From contig NZ_CP107852.1 of the NCBI RefSeq assembly GCF_036346875.1, positions 4,712,001-4,776,000 on the forward strand: a DNA stretch of 64,000 nucleotides. Direction: 5' to 3'. Numbering within the stretch: the stretch's first letter is position 1; the number at the start of each line of letters is the position of its first letter. Under the pieces are notes generated by a model. That model was not told the origin of the DNA and did no database searches. It was given only the letters and a program-made list of their open reading frames with translations. Origin of the DNA: Nocardia sp. NBC_00508 (GTDB lineage Bacteria > Actinomycetota > Actinomycetes > Mycobacteriales > Mycobacteriaceae). This document shows, piece after piece, positions 24,241 through 31,369 of the stretch. Both the position numbers and the translations under genes were made by a program.

Positions 24241-24618
24241 ATGACTGCCATGACACTGCAACCGCCGCGCGGCTTCCAGGTGAAGCGCGTCTACGACCCA
24301 CCGGACCCGGACGACGGCACCCGTGTGCTGGTCGATCGCCTCTGGCCGAGGGGGATCAGCAAGGCGCAAGCGCGGGTCGATCGCTGGCCCAAGGAGCTCA
24401 CCCCGTCCACCGAACTGCGGCGCTGGTTCCACGCCGACCGGGACGCCCGCGCCACGGAGTTCGCCCACCGCTACCAGGCCGAACTGGCGACTACGCAGGC
24501 GCAGCAAGATTTGCGGGAATTGCGCGCGCTGGCCGCCGAAGGTCCGGTCACGCTGCTCACGGCCGTACACGATCCGGCGCACAGCCATGTCCCCGTCCTG
24601 CTCGACCAGCTGCGTTGA
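24241..24618 (+). CDS. DUF488 family protein (YeaO-like)
   Basis: A 125-residue DUF488 protein. The hallmark is the N-terminal VKRVYDPPDPDDGTRVLVDRLWPRGISK, here split as VKRVYDPPDP and RVLVDRLWPRGISK, followed by ELRRWFHADRD. The family is widespread but biochemically uncharacterised. The start may be ATG 24241 or ATG 24250. Confidence 0.85.
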   Translation: MTAMTLQPPRGFQVKRVYDPPDPDDGTRVLVDRLWPRGISKAQARVDRWPKELTPSTELRRWFHADRDARATEFAHRYQAELATTQAQQDLRELRALAAEGPVTLLTAVHDPAHSHVPVLLDQLR

Positions 24619-24728
24619 ACCGTCCCGACGCTCCGGTTTACGACAAATTCACGGACAAGCCCATCTGTCCCTGAGCGCGGAAGCGGGTTTCGCAGGTAGC
24701 GTCGGGTGTGCGGGCCGCGGCGGTGTGG

Positions 24729-24868
24729 CTCGTACGGGAGGTCCTGACCGTGACTGAGCTGCTCAGTACGAGGGGGCCGGCACCCGGCCCTCGTGGCATC
24801 TGACGGCAACGTCGGGTCCATCAGGACGGACCGGTCCAGCGCGATCGTTCGTGCGAGTGCCGCACGAA
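24729..24868 (+). promoter_or_regulatory. Structured leader of phoH2 with mutually exclusive hairpins
   Basis: The 5' region of phoH2 holds four stems. ACTGAG/CTCAGT (24753-24767) competes with CTCGTAC/GTACGAG (24729-24735 with 24766-24772), because they share bases at 24766-24767. A GC-rich stem built on GGGCCGG/CCGGCCC is centred near 24781. TTCGTGCG/CGCACGAA (24848-24868) ends 16 nt before the phoH2 start, just ahead of AAAGGAG. A leader ORF with its own ribosome binding site overlaps the first stems. This resembles an attenuator; no known riboswitch consensus is recognised. Confidence 0.4.
24750..24803 (+). CDS. 17-residue leader peptide upstream of phoH2
   Basis: GTG 24750 has GGGAGG about 9 nt upstream. 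The frame encodes 17 residues (starts MTELLSTRG, ends PRGI) and stops at 24803, overlapping the competing hairpins. Mycobacterial phoH2 is reported to be coupled to a small upstream antitoxin-like frame (PhoAT); whether this very short frame is related cannot be judged. Confidence 0.35.
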   Translation: MTELLSTRGPAPGPRGI

Positions 24869-24884
24869 CACAAAGGAGCCCACC

Positions 24885-26270
24885 GTGACTGCTGCACGCT
24901 CCGTTTCCGCTCCCTCGGCGAACTCCCGCTCCGCGAAAGGCGGAGCCGCCGCGAAGGGGGCCCGCCCCTCGCAATTACCCGGCACCACCTTCGTCATCGA
25001 CACGTCCGTCCTGCTGTCGGATCCTTGGTCCTTCACCAGGTTCGGCGAACACGACGTGGTGTTACCTCTGGTGGTCATCAGTGAACTCGAAGCCAAACGG
25101 CACCATCACGAGCTGGGCTGGTTCGCGCGGGAAGCGCTGCGCAACCTGGACGATCTGCGCCTGCAGTACGGCAGGCTGGATCAGCAGGTGCCGATCGGCA
25201 CCGAGGGCGGAACGTTGCAGGTGGAACTGAACCACACCGATCCCGCGGTCCTTCCGGTCGGGTTCCGCACCGACACCAACGACGCCCGAATCCTGGCCTG
25301 TGCGCTCAACCTCGCGGCCGAGGGTCGCGAAGTGGTACTGGTGTCCAAGGACATTCCGCTGCGGGTCAAGGCCAGCGCGGTGGGCTTGCATGCCGACGAG
25401 TACCACGCCCAGGACGTGGTCACCTCCGGCTGGTCCGGCATGGTGGAGCTGGATGTCAGCTCGTCGCGGATCGATCAGCTCTACGCCGAGTCGGTGACAG
25501 ATCTCGACGAAGCGCGAGAACTGCCCTGCCACACCGGCATTCGATTGCTCGGCGCCAGCTCCAGCGCTCTCGGCCGGGTCACCCCGGACAAGCGGGTGCA
25601 GCTGGTGCGCGAACGTGAGGCGTTCGGCTTGCACGGTCGCTCCGCCGAACAGCGCATCGCGCTCGACCTACTGCTGGACGAGAGCGTCGGAATCGTCTCG
25701 CTCGGCGGGCGGGCCGGCACCGGCAAGTCCGCGCTCGCGTTGACCGCGGGTCTGGAAGCGGTGCTGGAACGGCGAACCCAGCGCAAAGTGGTGGTCTTCC
25801 GTCCGCTGTACGCGGTCGGCGGCCAGGAGCTGGGCTACCTTCCCGGCACCGAGAGCGAGAAGATGGGTCCGTGGGCGCAAGCGGTCTTCGACACGCTCGA
25901 TGGGCTGGCCAGCCGCGAGGTGATGGAGGAGGTCCTCAGCCGCGACATGCTGGAGGTGTTGCCGCTGACCCACATTCGGGGACGGTCGCTGCACGATTCC
26001 TTCGTGATCGTGGACGAAGCCCAGTCCCTGGAGCGGAACGTGCTGCTCACGGTGCTCAGCCGGCTCGGAACCGGGTCGCGGGTGGTGCTCACGCACGACG
26101 TGGCGCAGCGCGACAATCTCCGCGTCGGCAGGCACGACGGAGTCGCCGCGGTAATCGAGAAGTTGAAGGGCCACCCGCTTTTCGCGCACATCACGCTCAC
26201 CCGCAGTGAGCGGTCGCCGATCGCGGCGCTGGTCACCGAGATGCTGGAGGAGTACGGCCCCAACGCCTGA
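24885..26270 (+). CDS. phoH2: PhoH2: PIN-domain/PhoH ATPase fusion ribonuclease
   Basis: A 461-residue protein. The N-terminal PIN (VapC-like) nuclease domain has acidic residues in FVIDTSVLL, VISELEAKRH, TNDARILACA and VSKDIPLRVKA. The C-terminal PhoH ATPase has Walker A GGRAGTGKSALAL (about nt 25705-25745) and Walker B FVIVDEAQSLE. The family couples RNA unwinding to cleavage. GTG 24885 follows AAAGGAG. The gene is in the same relative position as M. tuberculosis Rv1095. It is followed by a 22-bp perfect hairpin. Confidence 0.95.
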   Translation: MTAARSVSAPSANSRSAKGGAAAKGARPSQLPGTTFVIDTSVLLSDPWSFTRFGEHDVVLPLVVISELEAKRHHHELGWFAREALRNLDDLRLQYGRLDQQVPIGTEGGTLQVELNHTDPAVLPVGFRTDTNDARILACALNLAAEGREVVLVSKDIPLRVKASAVGLHADEYHAQDVVTSGWSGMVELDVSSSRIDQLYAESVTDLDEARELPCHTGIRLLGASSSALGRVTPDKRVQLVREREAFGLHGRSAEQRIALDLLLDESVGIVSLGGRAGTGKSALALTAGLEAVLERRTQRKVVVFRPLYAVGGQELGYLPGTESEKMGPWAQAVFDTLDGLASREVMEEVLSRDMLEVLPLTHIRGRSLHDSFVIVDEAQSLERNVLLTVLSRLGTGSRVVLTHDVAQRDNLRVGRHDGVAAVIEKLKGHPLFAHITLTRSERSPIAALVTEMLEEYGPNA

Positions 26271-26278
26271 GTAGGTTC

Positions 26279-26328
26279 GCCGCCGCGCACGTCCTCCGGG
26301 CCGGGACCCGGAGGACGTGCGCGGCGGC
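26279..26328 (+). terminator. phoH2 terminator, 22-bp perfect stem
   Basis: Left arm 26279-26300, loop 26301-26306 and right arm 26307-26328 form a perfect 22-bp G/C-rich stem 8 nt after the phoH2 stop. Confidence 0.8.
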
Positions 26329-26676
26329 CGGAGGTCAGGCCGTCGCCGACCTCGTGCAGTTCCCGCAACGCGCCCAGCAGCGCCACCGCGGTGAATTCGG
26401 GAGCCGTGGACGCGGAATTCGCCGAGGGCCGATCCGTCTGCGAGCAGAGGCCCAGTACCGGCCGCAGTGTGCCGACGATCCGCTCGACCAGCGCTCCAGC
26501 GCACTGCAGGCCGCGCTGGTCTATTGCGGGCGGCGCACCCTTGTCGCGGGCGTGGTGCTGCACATCCTGCGGGTATTATCCGGCGCGATAGCTGTTCGGT
26601 ATGACAATCGGCCGAGGCTACGCGCGGTGTCACCAGAGCCCGTGGTGTGCCGGTAGCCCCTTGCGAGAGGACGGAC
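26329..26676 (-). other. 348-bp interval with a coding-like minus-strand frame
   Basis: No gene could be named here. On the minus strand a frame from GTG 26563 (MQHHARDKG) has about 85% G/C at third positions and protein-like composition (TAPEFTAVALLGALRELHEV) for ~75 codons. It then runs without a stop through the phoH2 terminator into the antisense of phoH2. This looks like the remains of a gene whose 3' end was lost, or a frameshift. The plus strand carries only the leader of the next gene. Confidence 0.25.
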
Positions 26677-27258
26677 ATGCACGACTTCGCTCGACGAACG
26701 GCTGGATTCACCGCGGTGCTCGCCGCGGCAGGGCTGGTCGCGGTCGGCTGCGGCGACGATGACGACACGGATACCGGTGCCACCACGACCGCCCTGTTGA
26801 CCACGATCATGTCGCCCACCACTACCGCCGCCACTACCACTGCGGCCACCACGACGCAGGACACCGACCAGCGCACGCCGGGCGCCGCCGGGGAGGAGAC
26901 CAGGATCGCCACGCCAGGCGGCGACATCACCGTCTCCGGCGACATCTACGACAAGTACGTGCAGAGCGGCGGTCCGACCGGCCTGCTCGGACTTCCCCTG
27001 CAAGCCGAGGAGCAAGGCCCCGACGAGGGCGAATACCAGGATTTCGCCGGCGGCACGATCTACGAGGCCAGGGACGCCGAGCCGTATGTCGTCTGGGGCG
27101 AGATTCGCAAGGCCTGGGAGGAGAACGGCGGCGCGAACGGCAAGCTGGGCTATCCGATCAGCGACGAGAAGGACATCCCGGGTGGCAAGCAGAGCGATTT
27201 CACTGGCGGCACCATCACCTGGGTGGACGGTACTATCACCGTCACGCCGAAGTCGTAA
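26677..27258 (+). CDS. LGFP-repeat lipoprotein
   Basis: A 193-residue secreted lipoprotein with lipobox VAVGC, an acidic GDDDDTDTG stretch and a Thr-rich linker. Two LGFP-type repeats follow (GGPTGLLGLPLQAEE and GGANGKLGYPISDE). LGFP repeats bind or stabilise the mycolyl-arabinogalactan cell wall in Corynebacteriales. ATG 26677 has GAGAGGA upstream. It separates phoH2 from desA, an insertion relative to M. tuberculosis. Confidence 0.8.
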   Translation: MHDFARRTAGFTAVLAAAGLVAVGCGDDDDTDTGATTTALLTTIMSPTTTAATTTAATTTQDTDQRTPGAAGEETRIATPGGDITVSGDIYDKYVQSGGPTGLLGLPLQAEEQGPDEGEYQDFAGGTIYEARDAEPYVVWGEIRKAWEENGGANGKLGYPISDEKDIPGGKQSDFTGGTITWVDGTITVTPKS

Positions 27259-27345
27259 CCCGGTTTCCGGCGTCCGGGATCGCCGCGCGGTCCCGGTTTG
27301 CCAGTCCGTCCCATCCATCCGCCCCGCTTCGCGGGCCCAAGCCGC

Positions 27346-27351
27346 TAGGTT
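27346..27351 (+). promoter_or_regulatory. Putative desA -10 (TAGGTT), leaderless start
   Basis: TAGGTT ends exactly 6 nt before GTG 27358; no ribosome binding site is seen. Confidence 0.45.
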
Positions 27352-27357
27352 GTCTCG

Positions 27358-28230
27358 GTGCAAACTCTCCTGACCGATCGCGAACTGCTCGAATCGCTCG
27401 CGGTGGACGTAGAACTGATTCTGCGCAAGCACATCGATGCCGCCGACGGGTGGCAGCCGCACGACTTGGTGCCGTGGGATAACGGGCGCAACTTCGCATT
27501 CCTCGGCGGCACCGACTGGGCGCCGGAGGAGTCCGAGCTCAGTGAAACCGCCAAACTGGCCTTGACCGTCTCCGTGCTGATCGCCGACAACCTGCCCTCG
27601 TATCACCGTGAGGTGGGCAAGTACCTGCGCACCGGCGCATGGTGGCGCTGGGTCGGTCGCTGGACGGCCGAGGAGAACCGTCACGAGATCCTGATCCGCA
27701 ACTACCTCATGGTCACCAGGTCGGTCGACCCGGTGGAGCTGGAGCGGTTGCGCATGGAGCACATGACCAAGGGTTTCCGCCGCCCGGCGATGCACCTGCT
27801 CGAGGTGCTGGCCACCTGCGCGTTCGAGGAGGCCGCCAGCGCGGTCCGGCACCGCAACATCGCGGCGCTCCAGGAGAACCCGCAGGTCACCGCCATCGCC
27901 GAGCGGATCGCGCTGGACGACGAACTGCAGTCGGTCGTCTTCGCCGATCTGATTGCCGCGGCTCTCGACCTGGTGCCGGACCAGACCATGCGCGCCATCG
28001 CGGACCGGGTCGCGGGTTTCGAGATCCCCACCGTGACCCTGCCGGACGGCCGCAGCAGCGACGAGGTGCTCGCCGAGGCGGGCGTCTACGACCGCGCCAA
28101 GGAGGGCGAACTGGTCTTCGCTCCGCTGCTGAAGCGGTGGAACGTCTTCACCCGCACCGATTTCGGCCCCGACGGCCAGCTGGCCCGCGACGAACTCTCC
28201 TCCGGCTCCTCCGCCTCTCCGGGCCTTTAG
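27358..28230 (+). CDS. Acyl-ACP desaturase family protein (DesA-like) with missing iron ligands
   Basis: A 290-residue soluble acyl-[acyl carrier protein] desaturase homologue, close to mycobacterial DesA1/DesA2 (DNLPSYHREV, RWTAEENRHE, VTRSVDPVELERLRME, HRN). DesA enzymes need six di-iron ligands in four helices. Against DesA1 as I recall it, the helix-1 Glu of TEDNLPSYH is replaced (IADNLPSYH). Helix 2 EENRH is intact and helix 3 (FEEAASAVRHRN) keeps its Glu. In helix 4, DENLH has become DDELQ, losing Glu and His. Desaturation by the usual chemistry is therefore doubtful. Its place near phoH2 and glyA matches desA2 (Rv1094). It may be a regulatory pseudoenzyme or bind acyl-ACP. Confidence 0.85.
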   Translation: MQTLLTDRELLESLAVDVELILRKHIDAADGWQPHDLVPWDNGRNFAFLGGTDWAPEESELSETAKLALTVSVLIADNLPSYHREVGKYLRTGAWWRWVGRWTAEENRHEILIRNYLMVTRSVDPVELERLRMEHMTKGFRRPAMHLLEVLATCAFEEAASAVRHRNIAALQENPQVTAIAERIALDDELQSVVFADLIAAALDLVPDQTMRAIADRVAGFEIPTVTLPDGRSSDEVLAEAGVYDRAKEGELVFAPLLKRWNVFTRTDFGPDGQLARDELSSGSSASPGL

Positions 28231-28474
28231 GCCGTACTAGCTGGGTGACGGGGATTTGCGTTCAGGTCCTGCGTTGGGTGCTTCTCGAGTTCTGGGGGTA
28301 CCCGGTGAGTTACCCATGTGCTCCCTTGACGCATAGCCAAGGGTCACGCATGACAAGGGGGTTCCTCGGACTGTTCGTGGATGGGCGTGAAATGAGCCCG
28401 GCGAGTGCTTACCCGGCGGGAACGACTCCGGGACGTGCTTATCGAGCATGGAGCCGTCCCCGCCGGGGCTCGTG
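28231..28474. other. 244-bp intergenic stretch, no gene recognised
   Basis: This stretch between desA and the convergent hydrolase is poorer in codon bias than its flanks. It holds only short imperfect inverted repeats (for example GGGTA/TACCC around 28300-28320). Confidence 0.3.
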
Positions 28475-29749
28475 TCAGCCGAGGCAGGATCGAACAGCCT
28501 CGGCCAGGCTCGCCGCCCGCGGATCGTCGGGCCGGAAGTTCCAGAGGTTCGTGACGTAGCCGAAACCGACACCGGCGTCGGGGTCCGCGAAACCGATCGA
28601 TCCGCCGGAACCGGGGTGGCCGAACGACCCTGGCCCGAGCATCGGCAGCGGTTGGCAGGCGCGCCAGAATCCGAGCGACATGTTGAAGGAGCGGTCGGCC
28701 GGGATGTTCAGCTCCGGCGGCAGCCCGTGCATCCGCGTCTTGTCGGTCTGGATGGCTGTCGCCTGTTCGACAGTGGCCGGATCGAGCAGCCGGGTGCCGT
28801 CGACCTCGCTCACGGTGGCGGCATACATCCGTGCCAGCGATGCCGCGTCCGCGATCCCGTTCGCGGCCGGGAACTCCGCCGCGCGCCAGGCACGTGTGGT
28901 GTAGTACGCGGTCGTGGGGTCTGCCGAGTTGTCCAAGGCACCGCCGAGCGAACCGGCGCGCATCTGGACCGAGTCCGGACCCCAGACAGCGTTGATCCAT
29001 GCGGTGACCGTGTCCTTATCGAGCCCGGTAGTCTCGATCATCCCCGCGAGCAGCTCCTCCAGGGTGAACGGAGCGGTGTACTCGATCCCGGCCACATGTT
29101 GCTCTTGTTGCTGAGGCAGTCCGATCCAGGCGCTCAGCCCGAGCGGGGCAGCTATCTCGTCGGCGAAGAACGTGCCGAGCGATTTGCCGGAGATCCGGCG
29201 CACGACCTCGCCGACCAGAAACCCGTAAGTGACGCCGTGGTAGAGGTGTTCGGTGCCCGGCTCCCAAAGCGGTGGCTGCGCCTCGAGTGCCTGGATGACC
29301 GGATCCCACGTGCACGCTTGCTCGAAGGTCAACGGTCCGTCGATGAGCGGGAGGCCGGCCTGGTGGGAAAGCAACCAGCGCACCGGAATCTCCTCCTTAC
29401 CGGCAGCGCCGAACTCCGGCCAGTACTTGACCACCGGCGCGTCCAGATCCAGCAGACCGCGCTGAACCAGCAGATGGGCGCAGATCGCGGTAGCGCCTTT
29501 CGTGGTGGAGGCGACCTGGACGATGGTGTTCGCGTCCCACGCTCGGTTCGCCCGGCGATCGGCGAGGCCGTCCCACAGGTCGACGACCTGGCGGCCACCC
29601 ACGTAGACGCAGCACGCCGCGCCTCCTTCACCGGGGTTTCGCTCCAGGTTCGCGCGGAACGCGTCGGCGACCTTGCCCCAGCCGTCCGCCACACCGTTCT
29701 CGCGCCCGAAATGTCCCTGCCCTGATGAGCTGCTTGTCGTGCCTGCCAT
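28475..29749 (-). CDS. Serine hydrolase of the beta-lactamase/EstB family
   Basis: A 424-residue penicillin-binding-protein-like hydrolase. The nucleophile motif S-x-x-K is in VASTTKGATA (about residues 71-80). The Tyr motif is YHGVTYG, and the third motif is GHPGSGGSIGF. There is no signal peptide, so it is probably a cytosolic esterase rather than a resistance beta-lactamase. ATG 29749 has AAAAGGA 8 nt upstream, while longer frames have no site. It lies 104 nt downstream of the small gene at 29854 on the same strand. Confidence 0.88.
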   Translation of the reverse strand: MAGTTSSSSGQGHFGRENGVADGWGKVADAFRANLERNPGEGGAACCVYVGGRQVVDLWDGLADRRANRAWDANTIVQVASTTKGATAICAHLLVQRGLLDLDAPVVKYWPEFGAAGKEEIPVRWLLSHQAGLPLIDGPLTFEQACTWDPVIQALEAQPPLWEPGTEHLYHGVTYGFLVGEVVRRISGKSLGTFFADEIAAPLGLSAWIGLPQQQEQHVAGIEYTAPFTLEELLAGMIETTGLDKDTVTAWINAVWGPDSVQMRAGSLGGALDNSADPTTAYYTTRAWRAAEFPAANGIADAASLARMYAATVSEVDGTRLLDPATVEQATAIQTDKTRMHGLPPELNIPADRSFNMSLGFWRACQPLPMLGPGSFGHPGSGGSIGFADPDAGVGFGYVTNLWNFRPDDPRAASLAEAVRSCLG

Positions 29750-29853
29750 TGCTGCAATCCTTTTCTCGAGATCTGAAACTGTTGGAGAAGACCTACTTGG
29801 TGGCACCACTCGGCAGCGGGGGCGCCACCGGAACGGCGCGGTGAACTGACCGG

Positions 29854-30255
29854 TCAAGCGGCGTCGAGAGCTGCGGTGATCTTGCGGGCCATCGCAGCCA
29901 CGGCGGGGCTGGGCTCACCCTTGCGGGGCCCGGCGGCGGCTTCGACGGCGACCAGGACGGTGTCGCGGAAGTTGTCGGCTTCGCCGGGGTACTCGGCGAG
30001 CAGGCTCACGGCTGCGGTCAGGGCGGGCAGCACCTGGTCGGCGAGTTCGGCGACGGACTTACCCTGCAGGTGAATGTCTTTGGACCTGGCGACGAGCACG
30101 TGCCCGACCAGCCCGGTCGCCGAGGTCAAGACGATGGAGCCGTGCGTGATGCCCTTGTGCGGCACACCGGAGGCGGCCATCAGCGACACCGCACCGTAGG
30201 CGGCGGCGCGCAGGGTGCTCTTGTCCTGGTCGGTCAGCGTGATGGTGATGGACAT
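29854..30255 (-). CDS. Conserved hypothetical protein, 133 residues
   Basis: ATG 30255 (MSITITLTDQDKSTLRAAAYG) has GAGGAG upstream. The protein is rich in Ala and Val, with an N-terminal helix, a central ITHGSIVLTSATGLVGHVLVA strand region (read as ITHGSIVLT and VGHVLVA) and a long C-terminal helix ending MARKITAALDAA. No named domain is recognised and no signal peptide is present. It is probably co-transcribed with the serine hydrolase, and its upstream region carries unusual repeats. Confidence 0.6.
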   Translation of the reverse strand: MSITITLTDQDKSTLRAAAYGAVSLMAASGVPHKGITHGSIVLTSATGLVGHVLVARSKDIHLQGKSVAELADQVLPALTAAVSLLAEYPGEADNFRDTVLVAVEAAAGPRKGEPSPAVAAMARKITAALDAA

Positions 30256-30280
30256 GTCGTGTACTCCTCGAATCGGTTGT

Positions 30281-30307
30281 GGCACCGACTGGAACCGTGT
30301 CGGTGCC
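30281..30307 (-). promoter_or_regulatory. 5'-UTR hairpin of the 30255 gene
   Basis: A perfect 9-bp stem GGCACCGAC/GTCGGTGCC with a 9-nt loop lies 26 nt upstream of ATG 30255. Confidence 0.4.
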
Positions 30308-30346
30308 GGTCGTTTTGTTCGATGGACACACTGTTGCCGGGCTGAC

Positions 30347-30386
30347 TGACACCGACCTGACACACGCCTGACACCTCCACTGACAC
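30347..30386. promoter_or_regulatory. Four phased TGACAC direct repeats
   Basis: TGACAC occurs at 30347, 30358, 30369 and 30381, with spacings of 11, 11 and 12 bp. One-turn spacing is typical of binding by OmpR-type winged-helix regulators, including SARPs. The array lies about 95 bp upstream of the minus-strand gene starting at 30255. The rest of 30387-30620 holds nothing I can identify. Confidence 0.45.
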
Positions 30387-30620
30387 CGCGTCCGCACATC
30401 AACGCGCCAGCTGACTTCCTGGCGATCGCACGGTTCGAGATCGCCACGGCTCGTAATGCCGCTGGGCGCACGCCGTCGACGAGGAGTGAGCTGCTACGCG
30501 TGTCCGCGCTTGAGCCGACGACACCTGTAGGGCAGTACGAGAACGCCCGACTTCGGATCGCTCAGCATGTCCTGTCGGTCACGCAGACCGCCCAACGTCG
30601 TGCGCGCTACGCGCTTCCCC

Positions 30621-31100
30621 TTAGTCCCGCTCGGCTCCATCCGGCCACACAATCGTCACCGGGATGCCACGCTCACGAGCGACGGCCACGACGTCAGCGG
30701 TACCGCCGTAGCCGCGCGCCGGTTTCCCGTCCCACACCGCTATCAACTCGTCGGCCTGGTCGAGCATGCGTACACTGCCTGCCTGGTGCGCCTCGGAGTC
30801 GGACTCTTCTCGATCGAGTTCGATTACTTCCGTTGCAGCAGAACGTAATTCGTCGTAGACGGGATGGTGCTCAGCGGGCAGGCTGTCACGATATTCTCGC
30901 GCTGGGACGATAACGATCAAACCACCGCCGAGGTCGAGCACCGCCCGTGCGAACAGGCTGTCGGCACCATCGGCGAGGCAACTTATGCCGATCAGCTCGC
31001 TGTCGGCGCGCACAGCGACTTCGGCGCGTAGCTGTGCATCGACCAGCGCGGTCGTCGGCGCCGGTAGACCTCGATGCCCGGTGACGGCCAAGCGTGTCAT
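30621..31100 (-). CDS. SLOG-like nucleotide-binding protein
   Basis: A 159-residue protein with a Rossmann-like layout: VTGHRGLPAP at the N-terminus, GISCLADGADSLFARAVLDLGG, PAREYRDSLP, and a C-terminal DELIAVWDGKPARGYGGTADV (here quoted in parts: DELIAVWDGKPA, GYGGTADV). These are SLOG/DprA-LOG-like nucleotide-binding features, a fold used by ligand sensors and nucleoside-processing enzymes. Its ATG overlaps the stop of the regulator remnant (ATGA). In actinomycetes such proteins often follow XRE/TPR regulators, which suggests a sensory or signalling pair. Confidence 0.65.
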   Translation of the reverse strand: MTRLAVTGHRGLPAPTTALVDAQLRAEVAVRADSELIGISCLADGADSLFARAVLDLGGGLIVIVPAREYRDSLPAEHHPVYDELRSAATEVIELDREESDSEAHQAGSVRMLDQADELIAVWDGKPARGYGGTADVVAVARERGIPVTIVWPDGAERD

Positions 31101-31339
31101 AGAGCGTCCAGTCTGTAGAGAGTGGCCAGCGCATCGTCCAGGTGTCGCGCTTCGGCGGTCCGAGTCGGCAGGCTAGCCCGAAAATCTCGGGTCAGCCTGG
31201 CAATCCGCTCGCTGCGATAGCGCAGTCCAACGGTCAACCCCTCAGCGGCGAGTGCGCAACCGCCCTCGATATCGCCGCTGCGTGCCAGCACGTGCGCGTG
31301 CTCGACCTGAGCCAGGGCGCGCGGCTTGGGGACACCCAA
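31097..31339 (-). pseudogene. C-terminal remnant of an XRE/TPR regulator
   Basis: About 80 codons read as the end of a tetratricopeptide-type XRE regulator (PRALAQVEHAHVLARSGDIEGG, quoted in parts: PRALAQVEHAHVLA, SGDIEGG, ARHLDDALATLYRLDAL). An in-frame TGA directly precedes the first usable TTG (31339), so the helix-turn-helix and most repeats are missing. Its stop overlaps the SLOG start, so the original full regulator was probably coupled to the SLOG gene. It could still be translated, since GGAAGG lies just upstream. Confidence 0.6.
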
Positions 31340-31369
31340 TCACCTTCCGGATGAAGCCTTCAACGCGAC

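Noticed and set aside
24619..24884. Known riboswitch (for example c-di-AMP ydaO-type) before phoH2
   Set aside because: The hairpins are clear, but I could not match any known riboswitch core.
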